Source of the DNA: Pseudomonadota bacterium | GTDB lineage: Bacteria; Pseudomonadota; Gammaproteobacteria; Steroidobacterales; Steroidobacteraceae | Assembly: GCA_028067895.1 (NCBI GenBank) | Contig: JAPTUI010000559.1 | Coordinates: forward strand, 1 to 5,518 | Length of the DNA stretch: 5,518 bases | Direction: 5' to 3' | Part shown: positions 1 to 5,432 of the stretch, one piece after another | Position numbering within the stretch: position 1 is the first letter of the stretch | Layout: each line of letters opens with the position of its first letter | Notes under the pieces: model-generated | The model's database searches: none | What the model was told of the DNA's origin: nothing | The model's input: only the letters and a program-made list of their open reading frames with translations | Program-made: the position numbers and the translations under genes

Positions 1-501
1 GGCAGTGCCGGTGAGGACAGCGGCGCACGCGCCGCGCTGTTCAGCGTGACCGCCGCATCGCTGGCAGAGCGGCCTGAGCTCGCCGAGGAGACTTTCGGGC
101 CGGCGTCGCTGCTCGTGCGTTGCCGCTCGCTCGGGGAGCTGCGCGAAACGCTCGAGCGGCTCGAGGGACAACTGACCGCCACGGTGCAGATGGACCCGGC
201 GGATCTGCCGCTCGCACAGGAGTTGCTGCCGACACTCGAGCGCAAGGCCGGCCGCATCGTCGTCAACAGCTGGCCAACCGGCGTCGAGGTGTGCCACGCG
301 ATGGTGCACGGCGGACCTTTCCCGGCAACCTCGGACGGTCGCAGTACATCCGTAGGGACTCTTGCGATCGAACGTTTTCTGCGCCCCGTGTGCTATCAAG
401 GCTTTGCCGACGGGTTGCTGCCAGCGGAGTTGCGCGCTGGCGAGCTGCCGCGCTGGCCGCACCGCTTTGATGGTGAGCGCCGGCTCGGCCGAACCGAGTG
501 A
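1..501 (+). CDS. 2-oxoglutarate-semialdehyde dehydrogenase (NAD(P)+), C-terminal part, 5' end outside window
   Basis: This is the C-terminal 166 residues of an aldehyde dehydrogenase; the frame is open from base 1 and ends in TGA at 499-501. The family is usually about 525 residues long, so the cofactor-binding part and the catalytic Cys lie to the left. Visible residues include the ALDH motif EETFGP (fragment residues 29-34). Near the C-terminus are VNSWPTGVEVCHAMVHGGP and PATSDGRSTSVG, then AIERFLRPVCYQ. That combination is characteristic of ketoglutarate-semialdehyde dehydrogenases (the AraE type of Azospirillum, and relatives in glucarate and hydroxyproline pathways). The enzyme oxidises 2-oxoglutarate semialdehyde to 2-oxoglutarate in the cytoplasm, the last step of non-phosphorylative pentose or sugar-acid breakdown. 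It converges on the AraD1-type gene, which could supply its substrate. The subfamily is assigned with good confidence; the upstream pathway is inferred. Confidence 0.93.
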   Translation, partial: GSAGEDSGARAALFSVTAASLAERPELAEETFGPASLLVRCRSLGELRETLERLEGQLTATVQMDPADLPLAQELLPTLERKAGRIVVNSWPTGVEVCHAMVHGGPFPATSDGRSTSVGTLAIERFLRPVCYQGFADGLLPAELRAGELPRWPHRFDGERRLGRTE

Positions 502-508
502 ACCGAGC

Positions 509-543
509 GTGAGCGCGCGCCGCGTCATGCGGCGCGCGCTCAC
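509..543. terminator. Perfect 15-bp hairpin between convergent genes, probable bidirectional terminator
   Basis: Arms 509-523 and 529-543 are exact reverse complements (GTGAGCGCGCGCCGC on the left), around a 5-base loop at 524-528. The stem begins 7 bases after the aldehyde dehydrogenase stop and includes the stop codon of the AraD1-type gene (540-542). A GC-rich stem between converging genes is the usual place for a two-way terminator. No T-run follows on either side, so it is not a textbook intrinsic terminator. It may instead stall polymerase or protect the 3' ends of both mRNAs. Confidence 0.65.
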
Positions 544-1520
544 AACGGCCGCGGCGCTACGCGTAAGGGCGCACTTCGCGCCAGGGGATTGCGCAGCGGC
601 AGCAGGAAGGCGTCGGCGCGGATGTCGAACACGTCACCGGGCTCGACCCGAACCTGATCGGTGAACGACAGTGTCGCGGTGCCGAAGAAGTGCACGTGAA
701 CGTCGCCCGGCCGGCGAAACTGGGCGTACTTGAAGTGGTGGTGCTCGAGGTTCGCGATGGAGTGCGACATGTTCGCCTCGCCGGTGAGAAACGGCTTCTC
801 CCACAGCAGCCGCTCCTCGCGGTAGATGCGGCTCATGCCACGCACGTCGGGCGGCAGCGCACCGGCGAGGAGCTCCGCGCCGAGGGCCGCCGGCCGCAGC
901 TTGGAGTGCGCGAGCCACAGATAGTTGTGGCGCTCGGTCATGTGATCGGAGAACTCGTTGGCGAGCGTGAAGCCGAGCCGACGGGGCACCCCGTCCGCAT
1001 CGATCAGATAGATCCCGGCGATCTCCGGCTCCTCCCCACCGTCGAGCGCGAAGGCCGGGGATTGAAGCGGCGCGCCGTACGGCACCAGGCTCGAACCGTC
1101 GCCCTTGTAGAACCACTCCGGCTGTACGCCGAGGGTGCCGGGCGCGGGTTTGCCGCCCTCGAGGCCTTCCCGGAAGATACGCATCGAGTCGGTCTGCCCG
1201 GTCTCGGTCGCGGCCAGCGCGTGCATCTTGTCGCGGCTTTCCGCCGACCCGAGGTGCGTCAGCCCCGTCCCGGTCAGGTACAGGTGCGCCGGATCGGGGT
1301 GGTCGATGGGCGCGAGCAGCCTCACCCCCTCGGTCGGCACGCGCCGGCCCGTGCGCCGCTGTTCGACCGCCTGGGTCAGCGTGAAACCATCGGCCAATGC
1401 GCCGCTTGCGAGGGCGTAGAGACTCGGCGCGTCCGCGAGCGGTTCGACCCGCTTGGCATCGAGCAGCAACGCGACGCCGCGCACACCGTTCGCCTCGATC
1501 TGTACCAGACGCAGGGCCAT
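540..1520 (-). CDS. AraD1/GguC-family FAH-fold enzyme, probable 2-keto-3-deoxy sugar-acid dehydratase
   Basis: A 326-residue protein of the fumarylacetoacetate hydrolase (FAH) superfamily, AraD1/GguC branch. The start is ATG 1520-1518, preceded by GGGAG five to six bases upstream. The same frame stays open further upstream, but that stretch reads antisense through the transporter gene and is not protein-like. Recognisable blocks are YLTGTGLTH (81-89), EPEIAGIYLID (164-174), LGFTLANEFSDH (182-193), NYLWLAHSKLRP (199-210) and GDVHVHFFGTATLSF (272-286). Glu164, Glu166 and Asp192 sit where FAH enzymes bind the divalent metal (inferred by pattern). Related FAH-fold enzymes dehydrate 2-keto-3-deoxy-pentonates to 2-oxoglutarate semialdehyde, as Caulobacter XylX does; others hydrolyse 2,4-diketo-3-deoxy acids. 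The adjacent semialdehyde dehydrogenase favours the dehydratase role. Family is secure; the exact substrate is not. Confidence 0.9.
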   Translation of the reverse strand: MALRLVQIEANGVRGVALLLDAKRVEPLADAPSLYALASGALADGFTLTQAVEQRRTGRRVPTEGVRLLAPIDHPDPAHLYLTGTGLTHLGSAESRDKMHALAATETGQTDSMRIFREGLEGGKPAPGTLGVQPEWFYKGDGSSLVPYGAPLQSPAFALDGGEEPEIAGIYLIDADGVPRRLGFTLANEFSDHMTERHNYLWLAHSKLRPAALGAELLAGALPPDVRGMSRIYREERLLWEKPFLTGEANMSHSIANLEHHHFKYAQFRRPGDVHVHFFGTATLSFTDQVRVEPGDVFDIRADAFLLPLRNPLARSAPLRVAPRPL

Positions 1521-1557
1521 GAAATCTCCCGCTGTGCCAAAGTGCCCGCCGCCGCCG

Positions 1558-1587
1558 ATGATAGTCCAGCAGATTGGTAAATGTCTG
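1558..1587 (-). promoter_or_regulatory. Predicted sigma-70 promoter for the AraD1-type gene
   Basis: Read leftward, the -10 is TATCAT (1563-1558, five of six matches to TATAAT). The -35 is CAGACA (1587-1582, four of six to TTGACA). The spacer is 18 bp. Transcription would start near 1551, giving a leader of about 30 bases before the ATG at 1520. The -35 lies inside repeat copy 1, so a bound repressor would block it. Confidence 0.5.
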
Positions 1588-1592
1588 AGTAA
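1582..1592 (+). promoter_or_regulatory. Repeat copy 1, candidate GntR/FCD operator at the AraD1 promoter
   Basis: The 11-mer TGTCTGAGTAA occurs here and again at 1630-1640 in the same orientation, 48 bp apart. This copy covers the predicted -35 hexamer of the leftward AraD1 promoter (1582-1587) and lies just upstream of the rightward -35. The core resembles the TTGTCnGACAA style of site often bound by FCD-type GntR regulators, with an imperfect right half. Binding by the regulator encoded at 2971-3759 is inference. Confidence 0.5.
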
Positions 1593-1602
1593 TCGGTCGG
1601 TC

Positions 1603-1632
1603 TTGACAGTGGCGCGAGTCGCTTCGTATTGT
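1603..1632 (+). promoter_or_regulatory. Predicted sigma-70 promoter for the sugar transporter gene
   Basis: A perfect -35 TTGACA lies at 1603-1608. It is followed after 18 bp by TATTGT at 1627-1632, which matches TATAAT at four of six positions including the first TAT and the last T. The start would fall near 1639, leaving a leader of about 65 bases. The second repeat copy (1630-1640) covers the end of the -10 and the start site, a classic position for repression. Confidence 0.55.
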
Positions 1633-1640
1633 CTGAGTAA
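1630..1640 (+). promoter_or_regulatory. Repeat copy 2, candidate GntR/FCD operator at the transporter promoter
   Basis: Second identical copy of TGTCTGAGTAA. Here it is preceded by T, making TTGTCTGAGTAA, nearer to the palindromic TTGTCnGACAA type. It overlaps the predicted -10 and start site of the transporter promoter. The two copies together suggest that one regulator controls both divergent genes; this is inferred from position and repetition. Confidence 0.5.
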
Positions 1641-1691
1641 ATTGCGAGCCATGATGTCGCGGCGTGCGCTCAGGGCCAACCCTCCCGTTCC

Positions 1692-1695
1692 GGAG
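1692..1695 (+). promoter_or_regulatory. Ribosome binding site that sets the transporter start
   Basis: GGAG lies 8 bases before ATG 1704-1706, an ideal distance. It is only 2 bases from the in-frame GTG at 1698 and 20 bases from the next in-frame ATG at 1716. The site therefore favours 1704 as the start. Confidence 0.7.
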
Positions 1696-1703
1696 CTGTG
1701 CGC

Positions 1704-3011
1704 ATGGCGATCTTGATGGGCGGCGAAACAGACGGTGTGACCGAGGCCGGCGGCGCGCCGCGCACCTACACAGCGGCGCTGGTAGTGCTGGCAACCGTCT
1801 TTTTCATGTGGGGCTTCGCCACCGTCCTCAATGACATCCTGATCCCGCACCTGAAGTCTGCGTTCCAGCTCGACTATGCGCAGGTGCTGCTGATCCAGTT
1901 TGTGTTCTTCCTCGCCTATTTCGTCATGGCGATGCCGTCGGCAAAGATCCTCGAGCGCACCGGCTACAAGCTCGCGGTGGTGATCGGTCTGTTCGGGATG
2001 GCGGTGAGCGCCGCCGGATTCATCCCCGCAGCGATGCTGGAGTCGTTCGGACTGTTCCTGGTGGCGCTGTTCTTGCTCGCCGCTTCGATCACGCTGCTGC
2101 AGGTCGCCGCCAATCCCTATGTGGCGGTCATTGGTCCGGCGCAGACGGCCTCGAGCCGCCTGAATCTCGTGCAGGCGTTCAACTCCGCCGGCACCATGCT
2201 GGCGCCGCTCTTTGGCAGTCTGCTCATCCTCGGCCATACGGCGCCCGCCGCCCGTGCGGCCCACCCGAGCGCCGCGGCGCGCGCCGCGGGCGTCCACACG
2301 GTCGAACTGCCTTACGCGATCATTGCACTCGTCCTGCTGGGGCTCGCGGTGCTGGTCTGGCGGGTCCGGCTGCCGGATCTGGGCAAGGAGACGCGTCGCG
2401 CCGCACGGGCCGAGCGCTCGCAGCAGAGCCTCTGGCGGCATCGCAACCTGGTGTTCGGCGTGCCGGCGATAGCGCTGTATCTGATCTGCGAGGTCGGCAT
2501 CGGCTCGACGCTGGTGAATTTCATGTCGCTGCCGACAATCGGTGCGCTGACGCACGCCCGGGCTGCCGAGTACCTGACGCTCTACTGGGGCGGGGCGATG
2601 GCGGGGCGATTCGTCGGCGCCTGGTTCCTGCGCTGGATGCGTCCGCAGCGCGTGCTCGCGGCGGTAACGGTCGGCGCGCTGGCACTGGTCGGGCTCGCGA
2701 TCCTCTCCACCGGTCATGTCGCGATGTGGAGTCTGCTCGCCGTCGGCCTGTGCAACTCGATCATGTTTCCCACGATTTTCACGCTCGGCATCCGCGGCCT
2801 GGGGCCGCTCACCGAGGAAGGCTCGGGCCTGCTCATCATGGCCATTGCCGGCGGCGGACTCGCGGAACTGCAGGGGGTGCTCGCCGATTCGATCGGCTTG
2901 CACCTCTCCTACGTGCTGCCCTGGGTGTGCTACGGCTACGTGTTGTTCTATGCGCTGTGGGGCTATCGCGCTACCGGCGCCGTACACGACGAGCCGCTGA
3001 GCGCTTCCTGA
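1704..3011 (+). CDS. MFS sugar:proton symporter, FucP/GluP type (fucose-galactose-glucose family)
   Basis: A 435-residue inner-membrane protein of the FHS family of the major facilitator superfamily, close to the 438 residues of E. coli FucP. About twelve hydrophobic segments are seen, in two halves joined by a charged cytoplasmic stretch near residues 219-248. Family marks are FFMWGFATVLNDILIPHL (33-50), GPAQTASSRLNLVQAFNSAGT (in 144-164), FPTIFTLGIRGLG (355-367) and a triple Gly at 383-385. Asp44 matches the coupling residue Asp46 of FucP. The position of FucP Glu135 is Gln133 here (LLQVAANPY), as in many GluP-type glucose/galactose members, so fucose should not be assumed. It likely imports the sugar degraded by the neighbouring enzymes. 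The gene is divergent from the AraD1-type gene, and its last 41 bp overlap the convergent regulator gene. Confidence 0.9.
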   Translation: MAILMGGETDGVTEAGGAPRTYTAALVVLATVFFMWGFATVLNDILIPHLKSAFQLDYAQVLLIQFVFFLAYFVMAMPSAKILERTGYKLAVVIGLFGMAVSAAGFIPAAMLESFGLFLVALFLLAASITLLQVAANPYVAVIGPAQTASSRLNLVQAFNSAGTMLAPLFGSLLILGHTAPAARAAHPSAAARAAGVHTVELPYAIIALVLLGLAVLVWRVRLPDLGKETRRAARAERSQQSLWRHRNLVFGVPAIALYLICEVGIGSTLVNFMSLPTIGALTHARAAEYLTLYWGGAMAGRFVGAWFLRWMRPQRVLAAVTVGALALVGLAILSTGHVAMWSLLAVGLCNSIMFPTIFTLGIRGLGPLTEEGSGLLIMAIAGGGLAELQGVLADSIGLHLSYVLPWVCYGYVLFYALWGYRATGAVHDEPLSAS

Positions 3012-3759
3012 GCGGCGCGGCCGGCGGCGAGGGACCGCTGGTGGTGTCGAGCAGTGCGAGGCGGACCAGCTCGGTCATGGCGGCGCGAGCGGCCGCCGGG
3101 TCGCGCCGCTCAACCGCCTCGAACACCCGCCGATGATCGGGCAGCGGATCACGGCTGAGGGGTGCGGCGCGCTGCTTGAACACGGTGGTCCAACTCACCG
3201 CCGCGGCGATGCCGCTGGTGAGGGAAGCGAGAAACGGGTTGCCCGAGGCCTCCAGCAGCGCCGAATGAAACGAGCGGTCCGCTTGCCGGCCCGCCTCAAC
3301 GGCGAGCGACTGTTCCGCCATGTCCTCGAGCGCACGGCGTAGGTCCCTCAGCTGTTCTTTGCTGCGGCGCGCGGCAGCGAGCGCCGCGGCCGCCGGCTCG
3401 ACGATCGTGCGCAGCTCGAACAGCGCATTCAGCAACGGCAGCTCCGGATCACCGCTGAAGATCCACGACACCACGTCCGGATCGAGCAGGTGCCAGGCCC
3501 CCGGCGGACTGACGCGCGTACCGAGCTTGGGGCGCGACTCGACCAGCCCCTTCGCTGCCAGGATGCGCAGCGCCTCGCGATAGGCGGTGCGCGAAACCTT
3601 CAGCTGCTCGCTGGCGGCGATTTCCCCGTCCAGTACGCGGCCGGGCGCGAGCCGCCCGGATACGATGCGCACACCGAGATTTCGCGCGATCGTCCCGTGC
3701 AACCGCAAGGCTTTGTTGCCCGGGGCGCTGCTGGAAGAGGCTGGCGTCCTCGGTCGCAT
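2971..3759 (-). CDS. GntR-family transcription regulator, FadR/FCD subfamily, DgoR-like
   Basis: A 262-residue DNA-binding protein. The winged helix-turn-helix spans about residues 20-85, including GEIAASEQLKVSRTAYREAL (45-64) and GLVESRPKLGTRV (71-83). An all-helical FCD ligand domain follows to about 240. The linker WHLLDPDVVSWIF (89-101) and the segment LRTIVEPAAAALAA (116-129) resemble E. coli DgoR, the D-galactonate regulator, so a sugar acid or 2-keto-3-deoxy acid is a likely effector. Asp161, His165 and His209 fit the FCD metal-site pattern; the last expected His, near 230-231, is Glu-Leu, as in DgoR where it is also absent. The start is ATG 3759-3757 because the domain follows directly; a longer in-frame reading to 3987 adds 76 residues that are not domain-like. 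The Arg-rich last 14 residues come from the overlap with the transporter gene. It probably represses the divergent promoters. Confidence 0.9.
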   Translation of the reverse strand: MRPRTPASSSSAPGNKALRLHGTIARNLGVRIVSGRLAPGRVLDGEIAASEQLKVSRTAYREALRILAAKGLVESRPKLGTRVSPPGAWHLLDPDVVSWIFSGDPELPLLNALFELRTIVEPAAAALAAARRSKEQLRDLRRALEDMAEQSLAVEAGRQADRSFHSALLEASGNPFLASLTSGIAAAVSWTTVFKQRAAPLSRDPLPDHRRVFEAVERRDPAAARAAMTELVRLALLDTTSGPSPPAAPLRKRSAARRVRRR

Positions 3760-4064
3760 GACTGGCGCACTCTCGGCTCGATGCAGGCGTTCCAGTATAG
3801 CGCCGGCGGCGGGACAGGCGGATCCGCGGAGCGACACGCAGCGACTCGTGATGGCGCGTCGAGTCGGATGGATGGATCGGATTTTGACCGGCCGCGATAC
3901 GCTGGATGCCCTGAAGATGTCGCGTCCGGGACTCTTCGCGGCCGGATGTGGTTCGCACGACAGTGCTGGGGGCGCCACGGCGGTCAAATACCCGAGACCC
4001 GCGCCAGGTGACCGACACCCGCCCCATACGGGCCGAGACGTGCGGGTCTGTGCAGCGGGCGATC
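3760..4064. other. 305-bp intergenic region between the regulator and the hydroxyacid dehydrogenase gene
   Basis: No convincing gene is seen here; the frames that stay open are of the kind expected in GC-rich DNA. The left part holds the probable regulator promoter. At 3866-3877 there is a short run of GGAT units. In the right part, AGACCCGC (3995-4002) is exactly complementary to GCGGGTCT (4042-4049), with a 39-base loop that holds a smaller GCCC/GGGC stem. This structure lies downstream of the dehydrogenase stop and could help end its transcript, but it lacks a T-run. Confidence 0.5.
3794..3799 (-). promoter_or_regulatory. Predicted -10 element for the GntR regulator gene
   Basis: Read leftward, TATACT (3799-3794) matches five of six bases of TATAAT. 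Transcription would begin near 3787, about 28 bases before the ATG at 3759. No good -35 is visible 16-18 bp upstream, where the sequence is GC-rich. The 11-bp repeat of the divergent region is not found here, so autoregulation is not supported. Confidence 0.4.
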
Positions 4065-5255
4065 CTAGGCCATGCCGCCGGGACCGCGCAGCAGATGCGG
4101 GCCCAGATCACGTACGCTGCGGCAGCTCAGTTGCCCGAGCACCCGGTCGAGTTCGACCGTGAGCATCTGCAGCGCGCGCCCGACGCCCTCCTCGCCCGCC
4201 GCGGCAAGCCCATAGAGCGTTGCGCGACCGAGCAACACCGCATCGGCCCCGAGCGCGAGCGCCTTGGCGATGTCGGTGCCGCGGCGAAAGCCGCTGTCGA
4301 TCAGGAGGCGCAGGCGGCCGCCGACCGCCGTTGCGATCTCGGGGAGCACCTCGATGGGTGCCACGCACGAGTCGAGCTGCCGCCCACCATGGTTGGTCAG
4401 AACGATTCCGTCGCAGCCGAGTTCCGCGGCCTTCTGCGCATCGCTGACGGTGAGCACGCCCTTGATCAGCAGCCTGTGCGGCCAGTGTTCACGCACCCAG
4501 GCAATGTCCTCCCAGGCGAGTGTCGGAGCGAACATCTGCGCAATGATGGTACTGCCGCCGAGGGCCGTTGCGGCGCCCGGTGGCAGGAAGGTCTCGATGT
4601 TACGAAAGCGCGGCATGCCGTGCCGCAAGAGCACCCGGGTCAGCCAGCGAGGATGGCGCAGAACATCGAGCGCGGTGCGCATCCGCAGCTGCCCGGGATT
4701 GCGGTAGTTGCGTTTGTCCCACTCGCGGCTGCCGAACACGTTGGCATCGGTGGTGACCAGCAACGCTTCGTAGCCGTTCGCGGCCGCCCGATGCATGATG
4801 TCCTCGGCTATGGCACGGTTGCGCATCACGTACAGCTGCATCCAGAGCCGCCCACCCGCGTGTCGGGCGACATCCTCGAGCAGCGAGGTGGAGACCGTGC
4901 TGAGCGTGTAGGGAATTCCCGCGATGGCAGCCGCCCGCGCCAGCGCCACATCACCTTGCGGATGCAGCATGCCGTTCAAACCCGTCGGGGCAATGGCGAA
5001 CGGTGCGCGTATCGGTGCGCCGAACAATTCCGTCGTCAGCGTGCGGCCCTCGGTGGGCACGAGGGTCGGGGGCACGAACTTCAGCGACGCGAACGCAGCC
5101 CGGTTGCCGTGCAGCGTCGCCTCGTCCTCGGCGCCGCCTTCGACGTATTCGAAGGCAAAGCCCGGCACGCGCCGCCGCGCCACCTCGCGCAGATCGGCGA
5201 TGTTGAGGGCCGCGCTGAGATCCCGCCCGGTGAACGGCCGACGTTTCCAGGGCAT
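4065..5255 (-). CDS. FMN-dependent L-2-hydroxyacid dehydrogenase (LldD/MdlB type)
   Basis: A 396-residue TIM-barrel flavoenzyme that oxidises an L-2-hydroxy acid to a 2-keto acid. The start ATG 5255-5253 has GGAG nine bases upstream. Matched by pattern to spinach glycolate oxidase, the active site looks complete: Tyr37, Tyr142, Asp170, Arg177, Lys265, His289 (catalytic base in TNHGGRQLD) and Arg292. FMN-phosphate binding is shown by DSGFRRGTDIAKALALGAD (320-338) and GR (343-344). The loop about 186-233, with HPRWLTRV (201-208), resembles the membrane-associating loop of lactate and mandelate dehydrogenases. That favours a quinone-linked enzyme at the inner membrane over an oxidase. The substrate cannot be told: lactate, mandelate, glycolate or another hydroxy acid. 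Its link to the sugar cluster is possible but unproven; it lies between that cluster and mnmE, on the mnmE strand. Confidence 0.92.
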   Translation of the reverse strand: MPWKRRPFTGRDLSAALNIADLREVARRRVPGFAFEYVEGGAEDEATLHGNRAAFASLKFVPPTLVPTEGRTLTTELFGAPIRAPFAIAPTGLNGMLHPQGDVALARAAAIAGIPYTLSTVSTSLLEDVARHAGGRLWMQLYVMRNRAIAEDIMHRAAANGYEALLVTTDANVFGSREWDKRNYRNPGQLRMRTALDVLRHPRWLTRVLLRHGMPRFRNIETFLPPGAATALGGSTIIAQMFAPTLAWEDIAWVREHWPHRLLIKGVLTVSDAQKAAELGCDGIVLTNHGGRQLDSCVAPIEVLPEIATAVGGRLRLLIDSGFRRGTDIAKALALGADAVLLGRATLYGLAAAGEEGVGRALQMLTVELDRVLGQLSCRSVRDLGPHLLRGPGGMA

Positions 5256-5432
5256 AGGCGCTCGCTCCAGAGGTGCAGAGGGCCGGACTATCCTCGCAGA
5301 TGCTCCGGCGGCCGTCGATCATGCGGTCGCGGAAGGTTGTCTTGACGAGCAAGTCGGGATAGGACTTCAGAGCGGCGTCGCACGCGATCGTGTCCACCTG
5401 GATCTGATGCGCCGCTCGGCTGTGCCTCGAGG
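5256..5432. other. 177-bp gap between mnmE and the dehydrogenase gene
   Basis: No recognised gene. GAGCGGCG (5370-5377) and CGCCGCTC (5410-5417) form an 8-bp inverted repeat with a 32-base loop, shortly after the mnmE stop. There is no T-run, so a terminator role is uncertain. I found no strong promoter for the dehydrogenase gene here; the best -10-like match is a weak GATAGT read leftward. Confidence 0.4.

Noticed and set aside
491..507. Direct repeat of GAACCGAG around the aldehyde dehydrogenase stop
   Set aside because: It is 8 bp with a 1-bp gap, probably a chance local duplication, and has no link to another feature.
1521..2987. The AraD1 reading frame continues open upstream for almost 490 codons, giving an apparent 815-residue protein on the minus strand
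   Set aside because: The extension is antisense to the transporter and is very rich in Arg, Gln, His and Asp, typical of an antisense frame in GC-rich DNA. The family start with a good ribosome site is at 1520.
3866..3877. Short run of GGAT units
   Set aside because: Three units or fewer, too short for a meaningful microsatellite or a slippage switch, and not in a gene.
3884..3901. TTGACC followed by GATACG on the plus strand, promoter-like
   Set aside because: The two boxes are only 6 bp apart, and nothing at the proper distance fits a -10. No plus-strand gene lies downstream.
3760..3987. A 76-residue N-terminal extension of the GntR regulator
   Set aside because: The extension is low in structure and Ser/Arg/Pro-rich, and a good -10 (3794-3799) lies inside it. 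The domain starts soon after ATG 3759.
3948..5345. A 465-codon open frame on the plus strand
   Set aside because: It is antisense to the FMN enzyme, which shows every catalytic residue of its family. The plus-strand peptide has no recognisable domain and is explained by GC-skewed codons.
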